NCBI GenBank assembly: GCA_018060545.1
Contig: JAGOVW010000005.1
Span: 9,270 to 46,874 of the forward strand
DNA: 37,605 bases
DNA from: Minisyncoccota bacterium
GTDB lineage: Bacteria; Patescibacteriota; Minisyncoccia; Phycocordibacterales; UBA2100
Direction of reading: 5' to 3'
This document shows positions 23,838 through 30,981 of the stretch, piece by piece (the first letter of the stretch is position 1; the number at the start of each line of letters is the position of its first letter). A program made the translations under genes and the position numbers. The notes below the pieces were generated by a model. That model was not told where the DNA came from and did not search any database. It saw only the letters and a list, made by a program, of their open reading frames with translations.

Positions 23838-24194
23838 ATGCCTACTGAAGAACAAGATAAGAACGTGCAAGCAATTATCACTGAGCTAAATATCGGCCAT
23901 CTTTCTCAAGAAGAGCAAGATGAAATATTGGACACACTCGGCGATATTGCACTCAAGCGCGTATTGATGACTGTATTCGACCGTATCCCTGAGGCTGAGC
24001 GCGACGTGTTCCAGGACTTACTTGAGAAAAATGATCAGGAGGGTATCCAGAAACTGCTCGGGCAGCATGTTCCTGAGTTCTCAGAACTGGTTGCTGATTC
24101 ATTGAAGATGACCGTCGAAGAGCATAAGCGCCTGGTAGGCGAAGAGGTGGGCTTTGTGGAAGAAGGGCCAGGATCGGGGCCGATGCCGGTGTAA
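23838..24194 (+). CDS. Small acidic helical protein, unknown
   Basis: One hundred and eighteen residues starting MPTEEQDKNVQAIITELNIG. It is strongly acidic and all-helical in appearance: two halves rich in Leu/Glu (HLSQEEQDEILDTLGDIALK; EAERDVFQDLLEKND), then a Gly/Pro tail. It has the look of a small protein type often seen next to large unknown genes in CPR genomes (a DUF5663-like assignment is only a guess). A TAAATA 6 bases upstream may be its own -10. It shares the terminator at 24211 with the 1057-aa gene. Confidence 0.82.
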   Translation: MPTEEQDKNVQAIITELNIGHLSQEEQDEILDTLGDIALKRVLMTVFDRIPEAERDVFQDLLEKNDQEGIQKLLGQHVPEFSELVADSLKMTVEEHKRLVGEEVGFVEEGPGSGPMPV

Positions 24195-24210
24195 GTGATC
24201 ACAAGAAATA

Positions 24211-24239
24211 AAAAGGCGGCCCCGCAGGGGCCGCCTTTT
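24211..24239 (+). terminator. Terminator before smc
   Basis: Perfect 13-bp stem (AAAAGGCGGCCCC and its complement, ending TTTT) with a 3-base GCA loop. Confidence 0.95.
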
Positions 24240-24261
24240 CGGTACCGTGCATGATTGATGG

Positions 24262-24267
24262 TATTAT
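24262..24267 (+). promoter_or_regulatory. Extended -10 of smc (leaderless start)
   Basis: TGGTATTAT; the TATTAT ends 7 bases before the ATG at 24275, which decides the start over the ATG at 24251. Confidence 0.65.
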
Positions 24268-24274
24268 TTCTTTC

Positions 24275-26479
24275 ATGTTGAAATCCGTTACCATTTCCGG
24301 ATTTAAATCGTTCGGCAAGAAAGTCGAGCTTTCTTTTGGCGCATCAATTGCCGCTGTAGTGGGGCCAAATGGTTCTGGGAAAAGTAACGTCGCCGAGGCG
24401 CTGCGTTTCGTTTTGGGTGAACAGTCCATGAAGTCGATGCGCTCAAAAAAGGGAGAAGACCTCATCTGGGGTGGCTCGGGCGCGCTGCCACGCGGTAACC
24501 GCGCGAGTGTGCAGGTCACATTCGACAATCGCTCGCGACGTATGGACCTTGATTTTGATGAAGTTATTTTGGAACGTGTCGTGTATCGCGACGGACAAAA
24601 CGAGTACCTCATGAACGGTACCCAGGTGCGCCTCAAGGACGTGATCCGTTTGTTGGCTGGGGCAAACATTGGTGGCTCGGGTTACCAAATTATTTCCCAA
24701 GGCGAAGCTGATCGCGTGCTCTCAGCAACACCACGCGAACGACGAGAAATGGTGGAAGACGCTCTTGGTCTGAAGCTCTATCAGCACAAAAAAGCTGAGA
24801 GCGAACGGAAACTGGAGGAGACACGGTTGAATATAGAAAAAGTCGAATCCCTGCGTCGTGAGCTGGCGCCTCATTTGAAATTCTTGCGCAAGCAGGTAGA
24901 GAAGATTGAAAAGACGAAAGAACTGAAAGATGAGCTCACGTTCCGTCTAAGCGAGTACTTGGCACGCGAGCATGCGTGGTTGCAGGCAGAGAAAACCCGT
25001 ATTGACGATGAGAAGGGCGCCCTCGCGTCGCAACGCGCGGCGATTGCTGCAGCACAGGAGCAGGCGGTCCACGCCATGCGGGCGGACGAAAAAGAAAGCG
25101 ACAATGGGGCGGTTCTTCACGCAGAAGAAGCACTGAGAGGCGTGCGCGAACGCCGAGAGGACGCGATGCGCGCTTTGGGGCGTGCCGAAGGTGCGCTAGA
25201 TGCTATGAAGCGGGTGAGTGGGCCTACCAGTATGCCTACCGAACGCGCAACAGCGTTTGCACGTGTTGTGCTTCGTTTTGCGGAAGTGGCACTGACCACA
25301 GACGACATGGCACAAGTCCGCGAACAAATCGCACGCATTCGTGATGAGGCAGCAACTTTTGTGCACGGTATTGAAGGCGATCGAGCAGGCGATCAGGAGA
25401 AGAGTAAGGCGGAATTTGAGGTTGCCGAACTTGCTAAACAGCTCGCATCTGCACGTGAGGATGAGCTGGTAGCACAGACGGCGCTTAACACTGCCCGTGC
25501 AGCTCGAGAAAAACTGAAAGAAGCAGCACATCAGGCTGAACGCGAGGCATTGAATGCCAACGCCAGCCTACGAGAGTTGGAAGGGCGGATACGCGACGCA
25601 GACCGTCGTGCGGAAGAAGTGGCACGAGCGCGCGAGGCATTCGAAGGTGAAGTTCGTGAGGGTATTGCGCTTATCGGCGCAGCGGTGCACGGATGGGAAG
25701 AGGGAGGAGTTCCTGAGGGAGCGCTATCAGAAGATAGGTCCCTTCAGGTGGAACGACGCCGCTCACTCGAGCGTTTAAAAATAAAAATTGAAGAATACGG
25801 AGCAGGAAATAGTGATGAGGTGCTACGTGAGTTCAAGCAGACCCATGAGCGAGACGAATTTTTGGGGCGCGAATTAGGCGACCTTTCGCAATCACAGCAG
25901 TCGCTGCTGCAGATTATTGAAGAGCTCGATGCCGAGATGGATCGCCGCTTTACTGACGGTCTCACCAAAATTAATGATGCGTTGCACGTATTCTTTACGC
26001 GACTCTTTGGTGGTGGCGAGGCACGGTTATTTATAGAAAAGCCTCGCGCAGAACGCGAAGAAGGGGATGATGAAGTTGTAGAGGAGGAGCCAGTAACGCT
26101 CGTGTCGGAAGACATTGCTCCTGTCTCTGGGCTATCAATTGCGGTGCAATTGCCGCGTAAAAAAGTGCGCGGGCTCGAAGTGCTCTCTGGTGGCGAACGA
26201 GCGCTCACTTCCATCGCGCTCATCTTCGCCATGAGCCAGGTAAACCCGCCGCCATTTTTGATACTCGACGAAACCGATGCGGCTCTCGATGAGGCGAACA
26301 GCAAGCGGTATGCCGACATGCTTACTGCACTATCCGAGCGCAGCCAATTGATCGTGATTACACACAATCGTGCCACGATGTCGGCGGCAGGGGAGTTGTA
26401 TGGTGTGACGATGGGTCAGGATGGGGTGTCGCGCCTCCTCTCGGTGCGTCTGGAGGAAGCTGAACGTGTTGCAAAATAA
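24275..26479 (+). CDS. smc: SMC-family ATPase, very short with almost no hinge
   Basis: Chromosome organisation ATPase. N-terminal head: MLKSVTISGFKSFGKK, Walker A GPNGSGKSN (30-38), Q-loop region, NIGGSGYQIISQGEADRVLS. C-terminal head: signature VLSGGERALTS (636-646), Walker B FLILDETDAALDEAN (661-675) and a switch His in VITHNRATMS. At 734 residues it is far shorter than the usual ~1150-1200. Coiled coil covers about 165-310 and 370-550, but between them there are only about 60 residues (311-370) instead of the roughly 150-200-residue hinge; no Gly-rich hinge motifs or CxxC hook are visible. The start at 24275 fits the head domain and a -10 box 7 bases upstream. No scpA or scpB is present in the window. 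It could also be called an SMC-like or RecN/Rad50-like protein, but both head motifs fit SMC best. Confidence 0.88.
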   Translation: MLKSVTISGFKSFGKKVELSFGASIAAVVGPNGSGKSNVAEALRFVLGEQSMKSMRSKKGEDLIWGGSGALPRGNRASVQVTFDNRSRRMDLDFDEVILERVVYRDGQNEYLMNGTQVRLKDVIRLLAGANIGGSGYQIISQGEADRVLSATPRERREMVEDALGLKLYQHKKAESERKLEETRLNIEKVESLRRELAPHLKFLRKQVEKIEKTKELKDELTFRLSEYLAREHAWLQAEKTRIDDEKGALASQRAAIAAAQEQAVHAMRADEKESDNGAVLHAEEALRGVRERREDAMRALGRAEGALDAMKRVSGPTSMPTERATAFARVVLRFAEVALTTDDMAQVREQIARIRDEAATFVHGIEGDRAGDQEKSKAEFEVAELAKQLASAREDELVAQTALNTARAAREKLKEAAHQAEREALNANASLRELEGRIRDADRRAEEVARAREAFEGEVREGIALIGAAVHGWEEGGVPEGALSEDRSLQVERRRSLERLKIKIEEYGAGNSDEVLREFKQTHERDEFLGRELGDLSQSQQSLLQIIEELDAEMDRRFTDGLTKINDALHVFFTRLFGGGEARLFIEKPRAEREEGDDEVVEEEPVTLVSEDIAPVSGLSIAVQLPRKKVRGLEVLSGGERALTSIALIFAMSQVNPPPFLILDETDAALDEANSKRYADMLTALSERSQLIVITHNRATMSAAGELYGVTMGQDGVSRLLSVRLEEAERVAK

Positions 26480-26486
26480 AAAGAGG

Positions 26487-26511
26487 GCGGGCGACCTGAA
26501 AGGTCGCCCGC
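26487..26511. terminator. Bidirectional terminator between smc and the 163-aa gene
   Basis: Perfect 11-bp stem (GCGGGCGACCT / AGGTCGCCCGC) with a 3-base GAA loop. TTTG follows on the plus strand; CTCTTTTTATTTT follows on the minus strand, so it best serves the minus gene but fits both. Confidence 0.92.
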
Positions 26512-26533
26512 TTTGATTGCATGTGCACGGTAT

Positions 26534-27025
26534 CTACTTCTTTGCCTGTTCCGTCGGGCTGCTCGACCACGGCCACCATGGCGTGGCAACAGGGGGAGTC
26601 GGCTCGGCCGGCTTCTTCGGTAGGGGTTGCGGCTGGGCCACTTCCTTTTTCTGTGTGGGCGGCCACCACCGCGACGTGTCCGGCATCTGATCACGCGTCC
26701 ACTGCCAAGCATTTTCGGCCGATTTGCGCGCGCTTTTCAGGGCTTCTTCAGTCTTCTTGCGACTTTCTTCTAGCGTGCGTGACGCAACATCGCGGCCGCT
26801 GTCGTACACTTCTTTGCTCTTGTCGGCGTATGTTTTGGGCACTGGTTCGAAGGCAAAGAAGGCGGCGATGCTGAGCATCATGAGTAGGAATCCGCCGATG
26901 CCTGCTGCAAGGCCGAAGATGTTTCCGCCCAGTATGCGGTCAAGATCGGGTCGAAGCATAGCTGCCAAGATTGCCACTGCACCGATGGTGCAGGCAGCGA
27001 TTGCGATGACTTGAGGCCAGTTCAT
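26534..27025 (-). CDS. Small membrane protein with helical Pro/Trp-rich tail, unknown
   Basis: One hundred and sixty-three residues starting MNWPQVIAIAACTIGA. GGAG 6 bases before this ATG decides the start; an in-frame ATG four codons earlier overlaps that site. Two membrane helices (about 5-24 and 34-57) are followed by a charged helix rich in Lys/Glu/Arg (KSKEVYDSGRDVASR and on), then a tail with WQW, RWWPP and PWWPWSS. This resembles a membrane-anchored protein with a helical stalk inside the cell. The promoter has a perfect TATAAT (27054-27059) preceded by TG, giving a leader of about 25 bases. Function unknown. Confidence 0.8.
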   Translation of the reverse strand: MNWPQVIAIAACTIGAVAILAAMLRPDLDRILGGNIFGLAAGIGGFLLMMLSIAAFFAFEPVPKTYADKSKEVYDSGRDVASRTLEESRKKTEEALKSARKSAENAWQWTRDQMPDTSRWWPPTQKKEVAQPQPLPKKPAEPTPPVATPWWPWSSSPTEQAKK

Positions 27026-27053
27026 GCTGTTCTCCATTGAGGCTACTATTTTG

Positions 27054-27059
27054 ATTATA
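27054..27059 (-). promoter_or_regulatory. -10 box of the 163-aa membrane gene
   Basis: TATAAT on the minus strand, preceded by TG, about 28 bases before the ATG at 27025. In contrast to the core genes, it leaves room for a ribosome-binding site. Confidence 0.7.
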
Positions 27060-27081
27060 CAATATATATGTAAAAAAGAAA

Positions 27082-27106
27082 GCAGCGGGCGCAAAGCGCC
27101 CGCTGC
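27082..27106 (-). terminator. Terminator after the 84-aa acidic gene
   Basis: Perfect 11-bp stem (GCAGCGGGCGC and its complement) with a 3-base loop. On the minus strand it is followed by TTTCTTTTTT. Confidence 0.95.
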
Positions 27107-27122
27107 GAGAGATTGAAAAAAG

Positions 27123-27377
27123 TTACTCTTCCTTTTTTCGCCGAAAAACGCGGATGACGATCTCCATGATCTCAATTTCTTCACCAGTGTCATCGACGGC
27201 ATTTGGAGTGAACGTGTCGTCAGGTCCCATTTCAAAATGGGGGTCGTCGACAGGCACCTCCTCAATACGAATCACATCGTCGATGGTATCGTCGTTGAAT
27301 CGGTTGCCGATCCAGGTGTGAACATCAGGAAGTGCATCGTCGGGCTCGTCTTTCTGTTCGTCAGGCGTATCGGCCAT
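27123..27377 (-). CDS. Small acidic protein, unknown
   Basis: Eighty-four residues starting MADTPDEQKDEPDDALP. GGAGG lies about 5 bases upstream; the in-frame GTG at 27389 would start inside that site, so 27377 is chosen. The sequence is dominated by Asp and Glu, with a short hydrophobic strand (EIMEIVIRVF) just before a basic end (RRKKEE). This charge split suggests a binding role, perhaps a DNA mimic or a protein clamp, but that is speculation. A promoter-like TATAGA lies just after the rnr stop, and a strong terminator follows. Confidence 0.75.
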   Translation of the reverse strand: MADTPDEQKDEPDDALPDVHTWIGNRFNDDTIDDVIRIEEVPVDDPHFEMGPDDTFTPNAVDDTGEEIEIMEIVIRVFRRKKEE

Positions 27378-27425
27378 GGGGGCCTCCACTGAGAGGGAAA
27401 CTGCCTACTCTATACAGGAAAAACA

Positions 27426-29396
27426 CTATGCCGCCAAGTTCCAGTCGATGCGACGTTGGTCGAGGTTTGCAGCGGCAAGCGTGACGCGTACCGTGTCGCC
27501 GAGGCGAAAAGTTCGTTTGAGCTTGTTGCCCGTTAACGCAAAACTCTTGGGTACAAAATGGTAGTAGTCATCTTTGAGCGTTGAAACGTGCACCATGCCT
27601 TCAGCGCGTGTTTCTTTTTCTGCGATGTAGAGGCCGTTTTCGGTAACACCCGTGATGACACCATTAAACGTTTCCCCGATGCGCGTGCTCATGTACTCCA
27701 CTTGTTTGTACTTAGTTGAGTCGCGCTCTGCTTCCACGGCAGAAACTTCGCGCTCTGAAACGTACATAGCAGTGCGTTGGTAGCTCTGCAGTTCGTCTTG
27801 AGCAATGGCGCTACCATCCAGGTGGCTTTCCAAAATGCGGTGTACCATCACGTCGGCGTAGCGGCGAATAGGTGAGGTGAAGTGTGTGTAGTGGGTGAAT
27901 GCCAGCGAGAAGTGGCCAATATTTTTATGACTGTACACTGCCTTTGCCATAGAGCGAAGTGTCGCCATCTGCACCACTGCTTCTTCCGGGGTTCCTTTGA
28001 TTTTGCGCAGCAACTTTCCAATATCACGCGAGTGAATGTGGTCGCTGTGGGTATCAAAATCATGGCCGATTGCTTTCAGGAAGATGCGCAACTCTTCAAT
28101 GCGGTCGCTCTTGGGTGAATCGTGCACGCGGTAGATGAATGTCTGGTCAATCGGTTTCTTGCCTTTCACTTTGTCTGAAACAAAGCGTGCCACCTCCTGG
28201 TTGGCCAAGAGCATCCAGTCTTCGATCATCTTCATTGTCTCAAGGCGTTCTTTCACGTATGCGCGAATGGGGCGGCCCGTTTCATCCAACTCAAATCGCA
28301 CTTCGTCGGTTTCAAATTCGAGTGCGCCATTTTTAGTGCGTGCTGCGCGCAGCTTCAAGCCTAAGGTGGCTAGGGTGGCGAGCTCTGCATGATGCAGGCC
28401 TGTTCCGGCGTCGAGTACATCTTGTGCGCTTTGATAGGTGAATCGCTTCGCCGAATGGATGACGCCTTTGCCGAACCAGTGCTCTTTGATGCGTGCGTCA
28501 CTGTCGAGCACAAAGACGGCAGAAAACACGAGACGGTCAACGTCTGGTTTGAGTGAGCAGAGATCGTTACTGAGTGCTTCAGGAAGCATGGGAATAGTTC
28601 GGTCCACCAGATAAATCGAGGTGCCTCGGGTACGTGCTTCCGTATCGAGGAGGGTGCCGCGACGTACGTAGTGGGACACGTCGGCGATATGCACGCCTAC
28701 CTCCGTGTCGCCATTGGAGAGCGTGCGCACCGAGAGTGCGTCGTCGAAGTCTTTGGCATCTACGGGGTCGATGGTGAATGTTGGGATTGCACGGAAGTCG
28801 CGACGCTTGGCAATTTCTTCAGCGTCGGCAACACCGCGCTCGGCAAGTGCATCAGCTTCTTTTTCTACAGCATCAGGGAAGCTGAGCTTCATGCCACGCG
28901 CAAGAACGGTGGCGCGCATTTCTGTTTCGTGTTCACCAGCCTTACCAATACGCTCGGTTACTGCACCTACGGGATCGGTGTGCGGGGAACTCCAGCGATC
29001 AATGCGCGCAATGACTTTGTCGCCGGCCACAGCGTCTAGGCTGTGGTTTTTTGGAATACGCAGCGTGGGGTAGAAGCGTTGGTCATCGGCTTTGAGTGTG
29101 TAGCCGCCGGCTTCGTGCTCGAGTAGGGTGCCCACAAAAGTTTCCTTTGCACGGGTGAGTACTTTTAGAACCTTGCCGCGGGTGCGGCCCGGTCCTGGTT
29201 TGCCACGGCCTGCGTACTTACTTTTGCCGGTTATGATGAGCTCGACTTCGTCGCCGTGAAGCGCGCCCCCTAGATCCTCGGGCGCAACTTCAACATCTTC
29301 TTCTTTTAGGTCCGCATGGGGAAAATACCCAACGGCACGGCGGGTGACTGAAATAATGCCCACCATGGGTGCGGCTGATTGGGTATGGTTATTCAC
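27426..29396 (-). CDS. rnr: Ribonuclease R (RNB family exoribonuclease)
   Basis: 3'-5' exoribonuclease for structured RNA, 656 residues. A cold-shock/OB-like N-terminal part includes VGIISVTRRAVGYFPHAD; a second OB region precedes the RNB catalytic domain. The RNB active site is in TIDPVDAKDFDDALSV, with its four conserved Asp, and continues through HIADVSHYVRRGTLLD and the SPIRRYADVMVHR motif. The C-terminal S1 domain starts near GETFNGVITGVTENGLY. The GTG at 29396 is preferred over the ATG eleven codons in because an extended -10 (TGCTAGACT) ends 6 bases before it. The mRNA should be leaderless with a GTG start. Confidence 0.94.
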   Translation of the reverse strand: MNNHTQSAAPMVGIISVTRRAVGYFPHADLKEEDVEVAPEDLGGALHGDEVELIITGKSKYAGRGKPGPGRTRGKVLKVLTRAKETFVGTLLEHEAGGYTLKADDQRFYPTLRIPKNHSLDAVAGDKVIARIDRWSSPHTDPVGAVTERIGKAGEHETEMRATVLARGMKLSFPDAVEKEADALAERGVADAEEIAKRRDFRAIPTFTIDPVDAKDFDDALSVRTLSNGDTEVGVHIADVSHYVRRGTLLDTEARTRGTSIYLVDRTIPMLPEALSNDLCSLKPDVDRLVFSAVFVLDSDARIKEHWFGKGVIHSAKRFTYQSAQDVLDAGTGLHHAELATLATLGLKLRAARTKNGALEFETDEVRFELDETGRPIRAYVKERLETMKMIEDWMLLANQEVARFVSDKVKGKKPIDQTFIYRVHDSPKSDRIEELRIFLKAIGHDFDTHSDHIHSRDIGKLLRKIKGTPEEAVVQMATLRSMAKAVYSHKNIGHFSLAFTHYTHFTSPIRRYADVMVHRILESHLDGSAIAQDELQSYQRTAMYVSEREVSAVEAERDSTKYKQVEYMSTRIGETFNGVITGVTENGLYIAEKETRAEGMVHVSTLKDDYYHFVPKSFALTGNKLKRTFRLGDTVRVTLAAANLDQRRIDWNLAA

Positions 29397-29402
29397 GAGC
29401 AG

Positions 29403-29408
29403 AGTCTA
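29403..29408 (-). promoter_or_regulatory. Extended -10 of rnr (leaderless GTG start)
   Basis: TGCTAGACT on the minus strand; the TAGACT ends 6 bases before the GTG at 29396. Confidence 0.6.
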
Positions 29409-29409
29409 G

Positions 29410-29634
29410 CATGGGCTTGCAAAAATCCATAGTTGTGTTAGTTTCGAACCAGGTGTGGATGGTGAAAAGGTATCTTTCCAAGAAGCCCACATCGCTGCAG
29501 AAGAGGCAAGACAGGTGCTGCCGGTCCCCTCGGAAATTGGTAGCGAAACTCAGGTTCTGGCCAGGACCTGAGATGGCGACGACCGATCGGCGTTGCCCAC
29601 GCTCCCTCACTTGCTCTTGTGTACATTTGCAGCT
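29410..29634 (+). other. Unassigned region with a strong stem-loop; possible small RNA or short gene
   Basis: There is no convincing gene between rnr and the secreted-peptide gene, yet a clear plus-strand terminator follows at 29635, so something should be transcribed here. A 10-bp stem-loop with one G-U pair (CTCAGGTTCT / AGGACCTGAG) lies at 29549-29572. One frame gives a protein-like 38 residues from a GTG near 29454 (MDGEKVSFQEAHIAAEE and on) ending inside that stem-loop, but its ribosome-binding site is weak. No known RNA family was recognised. Confidence 0.25.
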
Positions 29635-29659
29635 GCCCCGCGGACAACCACCGCGGGGC
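29635..29659 (+). terminator. Terminator of the unassigned unit
   Basis: Perfect 9-bp stem (GCCCCGCGG / CCGCGGGGC) with a 7-base loop, followed by CTTTCATTT. Confidence 0.82.
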
Positions 29660-29745
29660 CTTTCATTTCCAATAAAGCCTGCTATTCTCCTCGACAGCTG
29701 CCACGTCTTTCATTTTGGCAGCCTTTCTAGAAAAGGAGTTGCACA

Positions 29746-30042
29746 ATGAAGAAAGCGTCACGACTATCCGCAGTGCTCGTTTCGGCGGCAGTGCTTTTCT
29801 CGACTATCGGTCCAGGAGAAGGGCTTGCTGCAGGGTCGGCAAAAACGCCCGCTATCGCGCAGTCAGCGCCTGCTACAGGCCTGCTTGTGCAGCAAGCTCC
29901 GATGTCGACCCCGCGCACGTACGCACAGGCTTTCGGTTCCGTGTGTCGCAATGGGCTCTTCTACTGCATCACAGGCGGATTCGGACCTATCGGTGGATCA
30001 TGTTGTGGCTGTGGCTTCTGTGGGTGGTGGTCCTTCAACTGA
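29746..30042 (+). CDS. Secreted Cys/Gly-rich small protein, unknown
   Basis: Ninety-eight residues. AAAAGGAG lies 7 bases before the ATG. A typical signal peptide (MKKASRLSAVLVSAAVLFST, cleavage probably near residues 28-34) is followed by an Ala/Pro/Gln linker and a C-terminal core with six Cys between 67 and 92, including CCGCGFC, ending in Trp-Trp-Ser-Phe-Asn. The mature part could be a disulfide-bonded or metal-binding peptide; bacteriocin-like, adhesive or pilin-like roles are all open. The leader (about 50 bases) starts at an extended -10 (TGCTATTCT, 29683-29688) and carries a 7-bp hairpin at 29697-29722 before the ribosome-binding site. It is closed by its own terminator. Confidence 0.8.
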   Translation: MKKASRLSAVLVSAAVLFSTIGPGEGLAAGSAKTPAIAQSAPATGLLVQQAPMSTPRTYAQAFGSVCRNGLFYCITGGFGPIGGSCCGCGFCGWWSFN

Positions 30043-30076
30043 TCGAAGCGACTTCCGCGTACTTTTCAGACAAAAG

Positions 30077-30101
30077 CGCACCGGCCTTTCAGGCTGGTGC
30101 G
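30077..30101 (+). terminator. Terminator after the secreted-peptide gene
   Basis: A 10-bp stem with one G-U pair (CGCACCGGCC / GGCTGGTGCG) and a 5-base loop. The -35 of rpsP begins at the next base. Confidence 0.82.
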
Positions 30102-30130
30102 TTGACTTTATTTATCCTTTTGGTTATAGT
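30102..30130 (+). promoter_or_regulatory. Promoter of rpsP
   Basis: TTGACT, 17-base spacer, TATAGT. The -10 ends 11 bases before the ATG, so the leader is only about 4-5 bases. Confidence 0.82.
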
Positions 30131-30141
30131 GCCCGTCACGT

Positions 30142-30477
30142 ATGTTAATGATTCGAATGCAACGCACGGGGCGCAAAAACGAGCCGCAATTTCGTATTGT
30201 GGTTGGTGAGCACACCATGGGCCCAAAGAGCGGTAAATTCCTTGAGAAGCTTGGCTCTTTCAATCCGAAGACTGACGAAAAGACTCTCGACGTGGAACGT
30301 GTGAAGTACTGGATGTCACACGGGGCACAGGTTTCTCCTCGCATTCACAATATTCTCGTAGACATGGGCATCACCAAAGGAAAGAAGATCAACGTGCTCC
30401 CCAAGAAGGTGCTCGCTAAGGTTGAAGCTCCTGCAGCTGAAGTTGCAACAGCACCAGAAGCTGCTCCAGTTGCGTAA
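30142..30477 (+). CDS. rpsP: Ribosomal protein bS16
   Basis: Small-subunit assembly protein. The start MLMIRMQRTGRKNEPQFRI matches the bS16 N-terminus (MLxIRLQRxGRK), followed by GPKSGKFLEKLGSFNP and DVERVKYWMSHGAQVS. The length of 111 residues includes an Ala/Pro/Glu-rich tail after residue 90 that many bS16 proteins lack. The start at 30142 gives the expected N-terminus and lies 11 bases from the -10. It opens the rpsP, KH, trmD cluster known from many bacteria. Confidence 0.96.
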   Translation: MLMIRMQRTGRKNEPQFRIVVGEHTMGPKSGKFLEKLGSFNPKTDEKTLDVERVKYWMSHGAQVSPRIHNILVDMGITKGKKINVLPKKVLAKVEAPAAEVATAPEAAPVA

Positions 30478-30565
30478 GTTGCACACAGTGGTGCATTGCC
30501 GAGTCTCTCCATGCTCGGTATTATGAATCCGGTGTGTTTGTCGTGTGGGCCACACTTTTACTGAA

Positions 30566-30571
30566 TAAGAT
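30566..30571 (+). promoter_or_regulatory. -10 box of the KH gene (leaderless start)
   Basis: TAAGAT ending 7 bases before the ATG at 30579. Confidence 0.55.
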
Positions 30572-30578
30572 AGACAGC

Positions 30579-30902
30579 ATGGAACAAGATCAGCAGTTTC
30601 TCGAATACGTAGTGAAAGGTCTCGTAGACCATCCAGAAGATATCAAGATTACCCGTACGGTGGACGAAATGGGAGTGCTTTTGACCCTTACGGTACATAA
30701 AGACGACATGGGTAAGGTGGTAGGGCGCCAGGGAGCAACCGCCAAAGCAATCCGCACCCTTTTGCGCGTAGTTGGCATGAAGCACGAAGCGCGAGTGAAT
30801 TTAAAGATAAATGAACCGGAGGGAGGGATGCGTGCTGCTACAAATGGTGCGCCGGCACGCGAACGCTCAGTAGATGAGGTGTTGGCAGATTTGGAAGCAT
30901 AA
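30579..30902 (+). CDS. khpA: KH-domain RNA-binding protein (KhpA/YlqC type)
   Basis: One hundred and seven residues starting MEQDQQFLEYVVKGLVDHPE, the typical start of this family. The KH core carries the GxxG loop in DDMGKVVGRQGATAKAIRTLL. A tail of about 30 residues (Gly/Ala/Glu) extends beyond the usual ~76-residue protein. The longer frame from 30534 is rejected because a -10 box lies 7 bases before 30579. The gene sits between rpsP and trmD, as in many bacteria, where it acts in ribosome and RNA metabolism. The rimM gene usually found next is missing here. Confidence 0.92.
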   Translation: MEQDQQFLEYVVKGLVDHPEDIKITRTVDEMGVLLTLTVHKDDMGKVVGRQGATAKAIRTLLRVVGMKHEARVNLKINEPEGGMRAATNGAPARERSVDEVLADLEA

Positions 30903-30922
30903 AGAGACAGACGGGCGAAAGG

Positions 30923-30955
30923 AAAAGGCCGCAGCACATAGTGCTGCGGCCTTTT
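30923..30955. terminator. Bidirectional terminator between the KH gene and the 30-aa gene
   Basis: Perfect 15-bp stem (AAAAGGCCGCAGCAC and its complement, ending TTTT) with a 3-base ATA loop. Both strands give a T-rich 3' end. Confidence 0.95.
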
Positions 30956-30981
30956 CGGCGTGCCTCTCGAGCGCGTGCGAT

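Noticed and set aside
24251-24274. Upstream ATG as the smc start
   Set aside because: The -10 box at 24262-24267 would lie inside the coding region, and the SMC head begins at 24275.
29369-29749. 126-codon plus-strand open frame upstream of the secreted-peptide gene
   Set aside because: It reads through a terminator and a promoter, and its composition is not protein-like.
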